A DNA stretch of 64,000 nucleotides from Pomphorhynchus laevis (GCA_012934845.2 WNNJ02002989.1:1-64000), one strand, 5' to 3'. Numbered from the stretch's first letter, positions 49,027-59,930 are shown. Made by a program: numbers and translations. The notes: generated by a model not told the origin, from the letters alone.

Positions 49027-50468
49027 AAATCCTCCTCACCTAATTGATGCCTGTTATATAGTTCCTTCCTAGCAAGAGACAATTGTCGGCGATTCTCGAT
49101 CGAAAGGTCCTTGAAGATACGCATAGACGTACCCGCTAATCTGTAAGCTCTATTAAGAATGGAAGCGGCTTGATTAGAAGACGCACAAACTAATCTTAGT
49201 AATCTAGTCTTACCATTTCCGTCTCTTTTGCCGATTCTGTGAAGGGCCAAGACCTGTAGAGATTCTGCCAAACCTTCCTCACCCTCAACGAAAACGCCGG
49301 ATAGGATCTGCCGCACTGAGCCAACATCATCATTAATACGATTTTGAGCACTGTCGGATTGGGACTCATAAACGTTGGCAAAGATCAAACATTTGTATCT
49401 ATCTATAACAGATCTTTTATCTCGTATGTTACTCGAACGTGGGGTCCGGATAGATCGCTGCTCCAGACGAGTTGCCGCAGGAGAGGCTCCAGAATGAGTT
49501 GCCGAAATTGGGACGATCTTCTTTGTAGTGCATTGATCTATTGTTGCATGGTCTGTTTGTGATCCTCGATCAGAAATTCTATTTATCTTGCAAGCTCTGC
49601 TACCGATACTTGGTGAAGGAATTTGTTTAAAAGTAGGTACCGATGGTACACGTGGCTGGTACTGCTCATTTCCATCTGGTTCAATACTGCATTTCGTAAC
49701 TCCGCAAGTTTCGCTTTGCATTGCATCACTTTTGAATTGGTTTGTTCGACACACCGAACTCTGCAAATCAGCAGTAGTAACGTCAAGCGTGTCAGGAGTG
49801 GGAGATATATTGGGAACCATGATGCTGTGACTATGCTCCATCATCCAGGTGCAGCTGAAGGAGTTAGGAGAAGTCGTTTCCGTTCTGTGATGAGAAGGAT
49901 CGTTTGATTTTATTGTATCGTCTGAGTCACTGACAGCATTGACCATCAACGGTGGTTCTACTTTTTCCTTCAGCCCGTCGCCAGTATCAAATACTTGACA
50001 AGTATTCAACTCTCCAGAAATAAGCACGGACCGAGATGGCATCTTGTCTGGCTTGGCACAAAGAACCCTCTCGACAGCCTGAACACAAAAACTTGTGACA
50101 CTACTCGCGTTTTCTTGTTCGTCAGAACAGATTCGTCTATACAAACCATTTACACTCTCAGTTAGCTTGTTTATTTGTGAGTTCAGACGGTCAAGAGCTT
50201 CACTTGCACAAATTCCGCACATGAATTTTTTGTCCTTCACGGATTTATCGTCAAAAGTATGAATGACAACCGTCCAACAGCCACACGCACTGTTACTACA
50301 AGCAACTTTCGATTCAACATGCCGTGGCATCTGTTCTAGTTCAGGATTGAAGGGTTCAGCAAGTTTGCCTTTTACTGCCCTGTGCCTTGTTATGCTACTT
50401 TTACTTGTTTTACTCTTTTTACTGCCTTGTTTTATCATTTTCGCTATTGTTTCTGAACTGGATATCAA
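48939..50468 (-). CDS. CR1-like ORF1 protein (509 aa)
   Basis: N-terminal basic segment, then a Cys-rich PHD-like finger (CSNSACGCW ... FMCGICASEALDRLNSQINK, about 58-100) leading into a short heptad-like helix, a Ser/Thr-rich middle, and a C-terminal domain: YKCLIFANVYESQSDSAQNR, LALHRIGKRDGNGKTRLLRL, MRIFKDLSIENRRQLSLARK and LCIRNFRVVRRRPFVRW (about 485). CR1 ORF1 proteins with a PHD finger are known. The domain order is complete, so this is a good reference for the fragments elsewhere in the window. Confidence 0.8.
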   Translation of the reverse strand: MISSSETIAKMIKQGSKKSKTSKSSITRHRAVKGKLAEPFNPELEQMPRHVESKVACSNSACGCWTVVIHTFDDKSVKDKKFMCGICASEALDRLNSQINKLTESVNGLYRRICSDEQENASSVTSFCVQAVERVLCAKPDKMPSRSVLISGELNTCQVFDTGDGLKEKVEPPLMVNAVSDSDDTIKSNDPSHHRTETTSPNSFSCTWMMEHSHSIMVPNISPTPDTLDVTTADLQSSVCRTNQFKSDAMQSETCGVTKCSIEPDGNEQYQPRVPSVPTFKQIPSPSIGSRACKINRISDRGSQTDHATIDQCTTKKIVPISATHSGASPAATRLEQRSIRTPRSSNIRDKRSVIDRYKCLIFANVYESQSDSAQNRINDDVGSVRQILSGVFVEGEEGLAESLQVLALHRIGKRDGNGKTRLLRLVCASSNQAASILNRAYRLAGTSMRIFKDLSIENRRQLSLARKELYNRHQLGEEDLCIRNFRVVRRRPFVRWEKLTIKTQRREL

Positions 50469-50626
50469 TTTACTAATTCTTCTAAGTTTAGTTTAAATGT
50501 GTATTGCATTTACTTTAGATTGCATGTTTATTCACCCTTTTCTAACATGATCGGTATTTACAACTGACAAAGAAATCGAAAGAAACCAGCACACTAAAAT
50601 GGCCCAATCAATTCAAACGAGCAATT

Positions 50627-50863
50627 ATGAAGGGTAGCGTTGGAGCTACAGTACGTGATTTAAATCCCGAAAACAATTGTAGCAAATTGTTGGCGGCTGA
50701 TGACATGATCGGACAAAAACGTATAGTAGATATATTAAAGGACAAACATCCAGATAGTGGCCCATTCAGTGATGATGCTATCATAAATACACAGTTCCAA
50801 TCTGAAACGTTTCATCATATCATGTTTGATCAGATAGATGCAAGTGCAATTGTTCATTCATGA
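50627..50863 (+). CDS. unassigned fragment, copy 1 (78 aa)
   Basis: Open frame MKGSVGATVRDLNPENNC ending IDASAIVHS. The upstream bases in the same frame read STLKWPNQFKRA, so the true start lies further 5'. Probably part of a decayed retroelement protein, not a host gene. Confidence 0.35.
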   Translation: MKGSVGATVRDLNPENNCSKLLAADDMIGQKRIVDILKDKHPDSGPFSDDAIINTQFQSETFHHIMFDQIDASAIVHS

Positions 50864-51284
50864 CGACAAACTTCGGGTTCAGCAGGACCCTCTGGTGGAG
50901 ATGCATCACTGTGGAAACAAATGCTAGTTACATTCGACCGGGAATCATATTGACCTAAAAGATATCAATAAAATTGTGATTAAACGGATACCTAACTTAA
51001 TGGAATTCCACGCTGTAACGAAAGCATAGTATTCATTTCAAACTTAGCAGCGATGTTTAACAGGTCATGTACTCATGAAGATCATGGAAACGAGTTAATG
51101 ATGATAACGATTTATTTTCAACTTTTACTACAACGACCTTTGTCCCGAAAAGTCAAAAGACGCCTGGATTATTAGAAAAAGAGAAATATGTGGTCGTTAT
51201 GAAGAAGCCCGGTATTTACAACTGACAAAGAAATCGAAAGAAACCAGCACACTAAAATGGCCCAATCAATTCAAACGAGCAATT

Positions 51285-51521
51285 ATGAAGGGTAGCGTTG
51301 GAGCTACAATACGTGGTTTAAATCCCGAAAACAATTGTAGCAAATTGTTGGCGGCTGATGACATGATCGGACAAAAACGTGTAGTAGATATACTAAAGGA
51401 CAAACATCCAGATAGTGGCCCATTCAGTGATGATGCCATCATAAATACACAGTTCCAATCTGAAACGTTTCATCATATCATGTTTGATCAGATAGATGCA
51501 AGTGCAATTGTTCATTCATGA
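51285..51521 (+). CDS. unassigned fragment, copy 2 (78 aa)
   Basis: Differs from copy 1 at very few residues (for example TIRGLN for TVRDLN). After the stop, ELTDSMAKLVDWERNQL continues a protein-like register past the end of the duplication. Confidence 0.35.
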   Translation: MKGSVGATIRGLNPENNCSKLLAADDMIGQKRVVDILKDKHPDSGPFSDDAIINTQFQSETFHHIMFDQIDASAIVHS

Positions 51522-51764
51522 CGACAAACTTCGGGTTCAGCAGGACCCTCTGGTGGAGATGCATCACTGTGGAAACAAATACTAGTTACATTCGACCGGG
51601 AATCATATGAATTGACCGATAGCATGGCAAAATTGGTAGATTGGGAAAGAAATCAACTGGTAAGCCTTGACTATTGAAGGTGGTAATGAGCTTTATAGAT
51701 CATTCCAATACCTATTTAAAGCGTGGATATCGATTGGAAGTAACCAATACAAAAAAATTAACAA

Positions 51765-51910
51765 AGAACAAAAAATTTAATAGCTTAAACACACATTCCA
51801 TATTTTTCATGTCATTTACGCTCGCTACGCTCGCGGATTAAGCTTAATCCCTCGATAAACTCAGATAGATCGTATCGCTGCGCTCGCCACAACGAGACGA
51901 TTGAAGGGAA
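51765..51910 (-). pseudogene. second fragment related to the small-peptide frame
   Basis: Minus-strand reading gives YDLSEFIEGLSLIRERSERK and a stop, parallel to VDLSELIERLRSIHEHNELH at 51,952-52,060. DNA similarity extends to both sides (CACACATTCCA, ACTCAGATAGATCG), so it is a local duplicate. Confidence 0.45.
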
Positions 51911-51951
51911 CAGGAACAAAAACGTTTAACATAGAACAAACATTTAACAGC

Positions 51952-52173
51952 TTAAGCACACATTCCAGATTTTTCCTGTCCGTGTAGCTCGTTATGCTCG
52001 TGGATTGATCTTAATCTCTCGATAAGCTCAGATAGATCGACCCGTTGCGTTCGCCGATCAGTTGCGGTAGCAAATTTAGTAGCTTCAACATACAAGGACG
52101 TTAATGAGAGGACTAAGAAAACAACTACGACCGAACCAACTATGCTCAACTGCAAGTACAGTGCTCGACACAC
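51952..52173 (-). CDS. hypothetical secreted small protein (73 aa)
   Basis: It starts with a strong signal-peptide-like stretch (LYLQLSIVGSVVVVFLVLSL), then TSLYVEATKFATATDRRTQR and VDLSELIERLRSIHEHNELH, and ends GQEKSGMCA. The helical segment has two close relatives in the window, at 51.8 and 36.55 kb, the better part of them conserved as protein. It could be a small secreted or neuropeptide-like gene with decayed paralogues. It may equally be part of an unrecognised repeat. No family was recognised. Confidence 0.4.
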   Translation of the reverse strand: MCRALYLQLSIVGSVVVVFLVLSLTSLYVEATKFATATDRRTQRVDLSELIERLRSIHEHNELHGQEKSGMCA

Positions 52174-52241
52174 GACTAAGGCGTCTGAACAACAATCGCC
52201 TGCGACAACAATAAGTCTAAAAAATAATTCCTATGTGAATT

Positions 52242-52967
52242 TTGTGCAAAAAATTAATCTGCAAACTCTCGCATAAGAAAATATCAACATCTAACACGTC
52301 CACTCAAACTACCCCCGTCGTTTCCACTGTCCTTTCTCCACCCACCGACCCTGTCACTATATACACTTCCCATCCTATGTCATCTTCACTCCTCGACACC
52401 CCCGTCCCTCCTGTCTCGTTTCTCAATACCCTACATCCATCAATCAAAATCATATCCAGCTCTCCTATCGAGATCTCACCCACTCACTTCACTCGTCCTC
52501 TTTTACGGAAACGCTTCCCTTGTCGCGATCGTTGCGTCATCGTCACTAATATCACTCCTCATACCTCCTTATCTCCACAAGCACGTCTCGACCACGATTT
52601 ATCCGCTTTCAGATCCAAACTCTCGTCTTTTGTTCCTGCGGATAAACCATCATTTTTCAAGGACATCTCTCTTGTCGCATTCATCCGCCTAAACAAATCT
52701 TTTCAATCTAATCCTTCTAAGCACTCTCTTCTGAAAATTGTTTTCAAGTATCACGCTCACGCGTTCTCTGTCTTCTCTCAACGATTTAAACTCATGTCAT
52801 CTTCAACCACTCGAATTTTTCCCGATCGCACCTCTTCCAAAATTGCTCAACTCTCTTCTGTGCGTATCAAAAAACGCCGTCGCGCGGAAAGTTGCGAAAC
52901 ATCTCTATCCATCCGAAACATCGACGGAAATTTTCAAATTGTTCAAACCCGCCCTAAAATTCGATAG
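52242..52967 (+). CDS. L2-like ORF1 protein (241 aa)
   Basis: A Ser/Thr/Pro-rich N-terminal half, then a domain parallel to the CR1 ORF1 proteins in this window: RDRCVIVTNITPHTS, ARLDHDLSAFRSKL, LLKIVFKYHAHAFSVFSQRF, TRIFPDRTSSKIAQL, and CETSLSIRNIDGNFQIVQTR at the end. So the same ORF1 domain serves both LINE types. Start uncertain; the frame may begin further upstream. Confidence 0.65.
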   Translation: MCKKLICKLSHKKISTSNTSTQTTPVVSTVLSPPTDPVTIYTSHPMSSSLLDTPVPPVSFLNTLHPSIKIISSSPIEISPTHFTRPLLRKRFPCRDRCVIVTNITPHTSLSPQARLDHDLSAFRSKLSSFVPADKPSFFKDISLVAFIRLNKSFQSNPSKHSLLKIVFKYHAHAFSVFSQRFKLMSSSTTRIFPDRTSSKIAQLSSVRIKKRRRAESCETSLSIRNIDGNFQIVQTRPKIR

Positions 52968-53029
52968 CGCTCCATCTCCCATATGTATCTTCTCCGCAAG
53001 GCCCTTTCACCACAACACACGGTTTCCGC

Positions 53030-53740
53030 TTCGGCCTCCTCAACACTAGATTTATTCTCCGTAAATCCGATCTAATCCTCAACCTATTCACCAATCAATC
53101 CATCGATTTCTTCTGCTTCACCGAATCCTGGCACTTAGATTCTGACGACATCTCAATTCGCCGTTTGCTCTCTGCCGGTCGCCCACTAGCCGAATCCGCC
53201 AATTCCCTTAACTCATCCCCTTCTAAATTCTGTAATCATGGCGGCATTGTCGCATTCGCCCTTCACCCCACGTCTCTTCGCAAAATCACATTCCCCATTT
53301 CAGTCTTTGCTATTTTGAAGTGCTAACTTGTCGGTCTTCCATCCCGAACACTCTGGATCTTGCCATTGTATACCGTATTGTTTCATCAGCTCTTACCTCC
53401 TTAATTTTTTTTACCGAACTCGCTGACCTCCTTTCCCATTGATCTTTGTCATCCATCCCTTCACTCGTCTTTTTTGACTTTAACATCCGCCTCGACTTCC
53501 CCTCTCCCACCGATTCCATTCGGTTCATTAATATTCTATCCAACTAGTTACAAACTCATATCAACTGACCCCACACATATCCTTGGCAGGGCACTCGACA
53601 TAATCGCTGTCCCCGATCGTTTTGCTGCCTACACCTCACTGTCCATATTCGATCCTGGTCTATTCGATCACCTTCTCGTCACCCTTGATTACACTTCTAA
53701 CAACTCCTCGCTTCACACACCTACTATCCTACGTCGCCCT
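53030..53740 (+). pseudogene. L2-like endonuclease, broken
   Basis: RKSDLILNLFTNQSIDFFCF then TESWHLDSDD is the endonuclease N-terminal part (E of TESW catalytic), and HGGIVAFALHP matches GGGVA. Further parts (FFDFNIRLDFPS for GDFN; FDHLLVTLDY) lie in other frames. Confidence 0.65.
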
Positions 53741-54990
53741 TGGAAAAATTTGACCTACACCTCCGCTCCGTCTTACTCAAATCGTCTCTATCTTCTCCCA
53801 CAATAACATTATCCTCTCCTCACTATCTCTCCTGTATTGTCGACTCTAAACTCACATCCACTCTTAATCTTCTCGTGCCCTTCAAGCATCACCCTCACCG
53901 TCGCTTGCACCGTGCCCCGTGGTTTAACATCCAATGCCTACTCTCAAAGTGTCGACTCTGTCATGCTTTTCGAGTCTATCACCGCTCTCTCAGAGGTTAT
54001 ATCTGCTCGCTCCCTCTGTCTCTCCGTAATTTCTATCTTGCTCTTCCCCCGTCCAATCTCCACCTACTACGTACTAAATGCAACTCTTTCTGACAGCATA
54101 AAATCAACATTTCATTAAATTCCAAGTCTCCCTGGCATACTTTAAACTCAATCCTTTCTCGCACCTCTTCGTCTTGCAACATCAATCCCCATGATTATTC
54201 GTCATTTCTTCAGACCAAAGTATCCACGTTGCTCTCTCACAACCCCGTACCCATTCCATCTCACTGCTACTCGCCTCACCTCATCCTCGCGGACCTCTAT
54301 CATATTCTCCCTGTCTCAGCTGCATAAGTCTAATTTGTCCTTATGTCCTTGTCCAACGAAACCTCACCTGCCGTTCCCTTGCCTACCCCCATTCTTAAAG
54401 GCATATGCTCATTGATATCCCCTTTTCTCACAAACTTGTTTAACTCGTCCATCTGCAGTCGTATCTTCCCTTCACACTGGAAATCCGCAATCGTTCGTCC
54501 ACACCTTAAGAAACAACGCTCGAACCCTCTCTTTCGAGCTATCGCCCCATTTCACTACTTCCTACTCTTTCTAAGCTCTTAGAGCGCCTTATCTTAATAC
54601 AGATCAACGCTTATATCTCCTTATCTAATCTGTACCCTTCTTTCCAATCCGCTCTCGGCTATAATCACTCCACAGAAATCATCTACCTGAAAGTTTAAAA
54701 AGACGTACTTATTTCTCGTGACAAGGCTCTATATAGTGTTCTCATCTGGCACACTAAGACTCTCTGGCACACTTTTAACTCAATCCTTGCTCGCTCCTCT
54801 TCGCCGTGCAACATCAATGCCAATGATTATTCGTCATTTCTCCAAACTAAAGTATTCCCATTGCACTCTCACAACCCCGTCTCCATTCCATCTCACTCCT
54901 ACTCGCCTCACCTCATCCTCCCGGAACTCGTTCATCTTCAACCTGTATCACTTGCCGAAGTATCATCTGTCCTCATGTCCTTGCCCAACA
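53740..54990 (+). pseudogene. L2-like RT, first part, broken and partly duplicated
   Basis: FKHHPHRRLHRAPWFNIQCL and CRLCHAFRVYHRSLR match the start of the open RT of copy 1, followed by pieces in several frames (SNETSPAVPLPTPILKGICS; PSHWKSAIVRPHLKKQ). About 270 bp is present twice. Confidence 0.7.
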
Positions 54991-55051
54991 AAATGTAACT
55001 TTAAACGTGAACACTAAAATAGGAGAAGCAGAAAAAGCTGCTTTTTTCTTA

Positions 55052-56044
55052 TCAAGGCACACGGTCCGATAACCGTAATCGCTTCAACATTCTTATCAAA
55101 AACAGGGTAGCATCTTTTCCGATAGGATCATTCCAATCACGGCCAATTGCAAGACGTTTGACATAATTAGCGCTTATGTGCAGCCAAGATGCAATAGGGT
55201 AATGACCTATTAGCTTGCCACATAACGAAAAGAGAGATCTCCTCGTCATTCTCTGAATTTTCTGAGCGTCTATATCAACAAGGTTTCCACGGTTAAACAT
55301 AAATTTTCCTTCGATATTTCTTGTGATCATCATACCCAATACCCTATTGTCTCCGAGTTCCATCGGTTCTTTCGTAGATAAGCCGAATTGACTAAGATGA
55401 CATCTCACAACATCCGCAGATACCACATTTTCATCCACAAGTATATCATCGTAGTACGAATCAGTCCCTTCACTAATCAAAGCATTTTGTTCCAGAACAA
55501 AACGAAGTATCGTTTTCATAACTTTAGGTCCAATCGACATTCCAAATCCTAATCGTGTTAAACAATATGTAACTTCCTCATATTTAACAAGTTGATACTT
55601 CCAGTAGTCGGGGTTGATCCAAATTTGAAGATACGCATGCTCCAAATCTAATATTTTAGTTTTAGTGGAAATTCGACGACATCTTCGAATTGCGTCAACA
55701 CAAATATCTGTATCGTCACCTGTATGACAGCTAATATATCTATTTAATTCGCGAAAATCAAGCACATGTCTAATGCTGTTTTTTGAAGAATGACAAACTG
55801 CCATTAATGGAATCAACCCGTTGACTCTGCTGCAGCTCCATTTGCACAGAATTCCTTGACCTATCCAATGTTGCATTTCTTTTCGAAAGTTGTCAGCAAT
55901 GTCAGATTTAGCAACACTCGAGTACTGAGCCAACGTGTTTCGTAAATAGGGTTTTACATCAAGCCATTTCCAACGCACAGTCCATCTACCATCCTCAAAA
56001 GTTGCTTCGAAATCCTCGTCCTTAATTACCACAGGATCACTCAC
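55052..56044 (-). pseudogene. LTR-element reverse transcriptase part (fossil)
   Basis: RT part of the fossil LTR element, recognised from VLDFRELNRYISCH, ILDLEHAYLQIWINP, LTRLGFGMSIGPKVM and YYDDILV. Lies at the 3' side of the element. Confidence 0.75.
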
Positions 56045-56074
56045 TTTTATTATACCTGTTTCGTATGATTTATC

Positions 56075-56467
56075 TTAAGCTTTTCCCTCGTTCATGACTA
56101 CTTTCTCATTAGTTTGGTTTTGATTTTGCAAGGATACGTGACCATCTAGTTTACTAGATAAAAATGTTATACCGGATGACGAAATAGTTACACCACCGAC
56201 GCGCCGAATAACATCTATTCCCAGTATGAAATCAATATCACCCACCAATTTGTTTGTAACAATGGCTGAAACAATCATAATCTGACCTTTACTACAATCT
56301 GGCAACTCGACACGTAGTTGAGCAGTTCCCATACATAATTTTGATTGACCGCAGAAGTCATAGACCTTTGTTGGTGATCTTCGACACGAAGTCAGGGATG
56401 ATCGAATCATTGAACGATTACAACCACTATGAACCAATGCCTTTCGCTTGTAGCCATCAATTGTCAC
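56075..56467 (-). pseudogene. LTR-element protease part (fossil)
   Basis: A retropepsin-like part of the same fossil, lying between the gag and RT parts, recognised from its position and general pattern (ALVHSGCNRSMI, DFILGIDVIRRVG). Confidence 0.55.
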
Positions 56468-56711
56468 GAAGATATTGGGTAACTCACCGGAAATTATTGT
56501 GTTGGCGAAGCAAGATCCGGTATACCAAGTTCGCCTTCCTCGTTTCCCTTACGTTGGTTGTTACAGTATCTTGAAATGTGGCCAAGTTTCCCACATGTCC
56601 ATCACCGAAGTACCGTTTTGCGCCGAAAATTATTGGTCCTGATACTTTGGAATTAAGCGACGTTTGAATCGTCTTTCATAAGACACACGATATTATTATT
56701 TTCTGCTGCGA

Positions 56712-57164
56712 TTAATGATCTAGCTCGATTTCCCAAATCCTCAACGGATACCGATTCAAGATACATACTAAAAAGAACTCAAATGAAGTCACAAACGCGC
56801 GCTTCAGTAAATTCTCGTTATCAATTGACGCGGCTTTAGCTAGGCGTCGCAAATCTGCCAGAAAAATATCGACTGGCTCGTCTAACCATTTTCTTGCAAT
56901 AAATCGCTCATACGCAGTGAAAGGATCTATACCAAATACAAGGCGCAGCCGCTTTTTGATTTCCTCTGGTTTTCCTCTTTCAACATTGCCCATCTCCATA
57001 TATACATTAAGTGCACTGCATTGGAGCAGCATAGGCAATATAGTTGCTTCTTCATTACTCAACTGCTGGAGTTTAATTACAAGATCAAACTTGGTTATCC
57101 ATTCCTCGATGTCTGCTGTTCCGTCGTATACTGGAACAACATCGGTCAATTTTAATTTGCTCAT
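56712..57164 (-). pseudogene. LTR-element gag part (fossil)
   Basis: Gag/capsid-like part recognised from VPVYDGTADIEEWITKFDL and the following helical pattern usual in retrotransposon gag. First gene of the fossil element. Confidence 0.6.
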
Positions 57165-57465
57165 ATTGTTTTGATACCCGGTTAGCTTGTAATTTTAAAC
57201 GTGAACACAAAAATAGGAGAAGCAGAAAAATCTGTTTTTTCTTATCAAGGCACAATTGCCACAACACGAAAATCTATCGTTTTTCCCAAAAATGAACAGC
57301 AAGTTTACTAGCATTACAATGCTAGTACAAAGCAGTAGTGTTACATCAATAGCGCGAGTTAGTTCGGCACTTTGAACAACGGTCATGTCAATTGATAGTT
57401 CAGAAAATCGCCTATTCAATGCTATCAAGCATCGGAAGTACGAGATCAAACAACCGTTCCACAAC

Positions 57466-59040
57466 ACAAAACCTCACCTGCCGATCCCCTACCTAACGCA
57501 TTATCAGATCCATATGCTCATCGATATCTCCTTTCCTCACCACCTTGTTTAACTCGTTCATCCACAGTCGTATCTTCCCTTTACACTTGAAATCCGCCAT
57601 CGTTCGTCCCTTCCTTAAGAAATAATTGCTCGACCCCTCACTTCCTGCTAGCTATCGCCCCATTTTACTCCTCCCTACTCTTTCCAAACTCTTAGAGCAC
57701 CTTATCTTAATACAGATCAACGTGTATCTCTCTTCATCCAATTGTACCCTCCTTTCCAATCCGCTTTCCGCTCTAATCAATCCTCAGAAATCACCTGCAT
57801 GAAAGTTTACAATGACCTACTCATTTCTCGTGACAAGGCTCTATACATTGTTGTCATCACCCTCGATCTCTCCTCCACCTTCGAAGTCATCGACCACTCC
57901 ATCCTCCTTTTTCGACTTCGTTATGATTACGCCTTTTATTCCTACTCAATAGCATGGTTTGCCTCATTTATCCGACCGTTCTTTTTGAGTCTTTTTAAAT
58001 TCATCATCCTTTCCTCCAATCTCTATTTACTGCTGGGTCAAAAAAGGTTCAGTCCTAGGACCCATGCTTTTCTCTCTTCAAGTTGGCGATCCTTCTCCGT
58101 TCATCAAACCTTACTCATTTAACGTCATGCAATACGCCGATGACATCCTCATATATGCTCATGCACCCGCCCATCGCAAACACGATATCGAAATTTCTGC
58201 CTCCAATTCTCTTCATTCTATCTACAAGTTTCTCCCATATTCGTCTTGTTCTAAACACAGACAAGTCCAAAATAATGTGGATCCTCCCACGTCAACCTAT
58301 CATATCTCCTACCCCTGTATCGTTTGCATCATCAATCATCCCCATAGTCCACAATCTCACTTTCTTAGGTTTCCATTTCGATGATCATCTTTCCCTTAAA
58401 CCCTTCTTCCGTGACAAGGCCCGCTCGTCTAACTTAATTCTCCGTGACATCCGCAGTATCCACCCTATTATCGACTTCCATTCCTATGCCTCTTTTTTCA
58501 TCGTTTATTTTTCCTAAAATCGATTACCGTCTCAGCCTTTTCGCTAATTCTCCAAAATCCATCATCCTATCCATACAACGCATTATAAGCTCGGCCGTTC
58601 GATTGTACCTTCGTCTCCGTCGCTTTGATCACACATCCACATATCTTGCCCAAATCTCCTGTCACACCATCCACATTCGCATCCACCTCTGTTTTCATCC
58701 TGTCACTTTTCGTCCCATCGCTGTCGGCTCCCCATCGTTCATCAACCTTCCTTTCTTAGACGACACTCGCCTTACCTCGCTATCGCTGCGTTCCCGTAAT
58801 TCCCTCTAACTCCACGTTCCCAATTACTCTAACAACTACGATCTCCGATCCTTCCTCGTCACCGCCCCACTCGCCTGGAATCAGCTCCCACTCGACTTCC
58901 GCCGCGCTTTCTCCTTTATTACATTCAAATGCCACCTCCTTATTTACCTCCTCGACCCGTGATTTAGATTTTTGTTTTTTGTTGTTGCTGTCGTGTAAGC
59001 GTGCGCCTGAACGCATTTGCCACGTAAAAAATAAATCTTA
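57466..59040 (+). pseudogene. L2-like RT, second part, and 3' end
   Basis: After the LTR insert the L2 RT continues: YPPFQSAFRSNQSSEITCMK, ITLDLSSTFEVIDHSILLFR (first Asp), MQYADDILIYAHA (about 58,127-58,165), NFLGFHF-type LTFLGFHFDDHLSLKPFF, and a 3' UTR with GTAAGCGTGCGCCTGAACGC. Several frames. Confidence 0.75.
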
Positions 59041-59930
59041 TTTTAATACACGTATTTTTCACAATTTCGCATTAGAGGACCGTATGAAGCTTAGAAAAGC
59101 AAATGAATAATTGAAAAGTCGTTTAGCTAGTGGTGAAGTTAACCTTTGTGTTCGAAATTTTCGCGTTATGAAATGGCGACCGACAGTTCGATGGGTTTCG
59201 ATGAAGCATCTATTAGCAAAACTAACAACGAATTTTTACAATGTGGTCAAATTGTGGATCTATCGATAGTGTCTTCTTCAAACAGTAGCAGTCGAGAAAT
59301 TTGTATTCCGTTAGGATGTCTTGTTTCATTCGAAGGTATTTTTGAGGCGAAACAACAAATATATAGTGTTAGTAATGTTTCACGACATTTGTCAATCGGC
59401 TATTCGAATTTGCGTAGTTTGCTAACTTAGGTCGTAGTACTTAAGCAACATATTCTGTCACATTCGTACGATTTTTTCTGTATAACTAAATCCTGGTTAC
59501 ATATTCATCTTACAGATACCCTTATTAACATTTCAGGTTATCAACTGCTGCGAGCTGATCGAATATCGGGTAAGCGTGGAGGTGGAGTTGCTGCGTACGT
59601 TTGCAACAATTTCATTATATCAAATATATAATCTCGATGTGACGAGTATGGATCGCCTGAGAGTTTGCGCTTTTATGCTAACTGTGAGTCCGTCAGTATT
59701 AATATTTGCGTTCTATACCAGGCCCATTAGTTCTAATATTTTTGATGCCTTAAAGCCATTGTTGAGCTCTTTGTGAGTAAGCAAACATTATATACTCGTT
59801 GGTGATTTCAATCTACCAAAATCAAACTGGTCATAATCTCTCTTTACTGAAGAGGGCATTGATAAAAATGATTTATCCGAATTTCTAGTTGCCGAACTGC
59901 TTCTAATTCAGCATATATACAAATCTACAT
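59041..59930 (+). pseudogene. CR1-like ORF1 end and endonuclease N-terminal part
   Basis: VNLCVRNFRVMKWRPTVRW (about 59,139-59,195) is the conserved ORF1 end. GYSNLRSLLT, TKSWLHIHLTD, GKRGGGVAAYVCNN and LVGDFNLPKSNWS follow in several frames as endonuclease motifs. Confidence 0.7.

Larger units (their letters stand above)
45960..50500 (-). mobile_element. CR1-like LINE, near full length (46-50.5 kb copy)
   Basis: Reads on the minus strand: ORF1 (50,468-48,939), ORF2 endonuclease (49,026-47,884), RT pieces (47,764-46,024) and an (AAAT)n tail at about 45,961-45,990. ORF1 overlaps ORF2 by 88 nt. ORF1 and the endonuclease are open; the RT is broken at roughly three or four places. It is the only copy here with a whole ORF1. 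Confidence 0.88.
50553..51720 (+). repeat. duplicated unit with an RT-associated-like protein fragment
   Basis: Bases 50,553-50,951 recur at 51,211-51,609 (658 bp apart) with only a handful of differences. Each copy encodes an open frame (50,627-50,863 and 51,285-51,521) with MKGSVGATVRDLNPENNCSK, LKDKHPDSGPFSDD and HIMFDQIDASAIVHS. Just beyond each stop come GSAGPSGGDASLW and TFDRESY. The KHP ... GPSG-x-A-x-x-W spacing recalls the segment before the RT in some animal retroelement proteins. Family assignment is uncertain. Confidence 0.5.
54994..57466 (-). mobile_element. LTR retrotransposon fossil inside the L2 copy
   Basis: A broken LTR element on the minus strand with gag, protease and reverse-transcriptase parts in that order. 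RNase H and integrase were not seen. Related repeats lie at its two ends (about 57,193-57,466, and a shorter match from 54,994), and the L2 sequence resumes on each side around a short AAAA-type target repeat. The RT has a YYDD-type active site and fits the Ty3/gypsy-BEL range; the exact family is not settled. It is younger than the L2 copy it sits in, and has several breaks. Confidence 0.75.
52230..59040 (+). mobile_element. L2-like LINE with ORF1, endonuclease and RT (copy 2), interrupted
   Basis: ORF1 (52,242-52,967), endonuclease (about 53,030-53,740) and RT pieces (53,740-54,990 and 57,466-58,960) end in the family 3' hairpin and AAATAAATC tail. The RT part contains a rearranged segment (about 54,720-54,990 repeats 54,090-54,370). 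An LTR element occupies 54,994-57,466. The many breaks make this copy older than copies 1 and 3. It shows what the 5' half of this LINE looks like. Confidence 0.85.

Noticed and set aside
56341-57174. Plus-strand frames opposite the LTR element
   Set aside because: Antisense shadows of the gag and protease parts.
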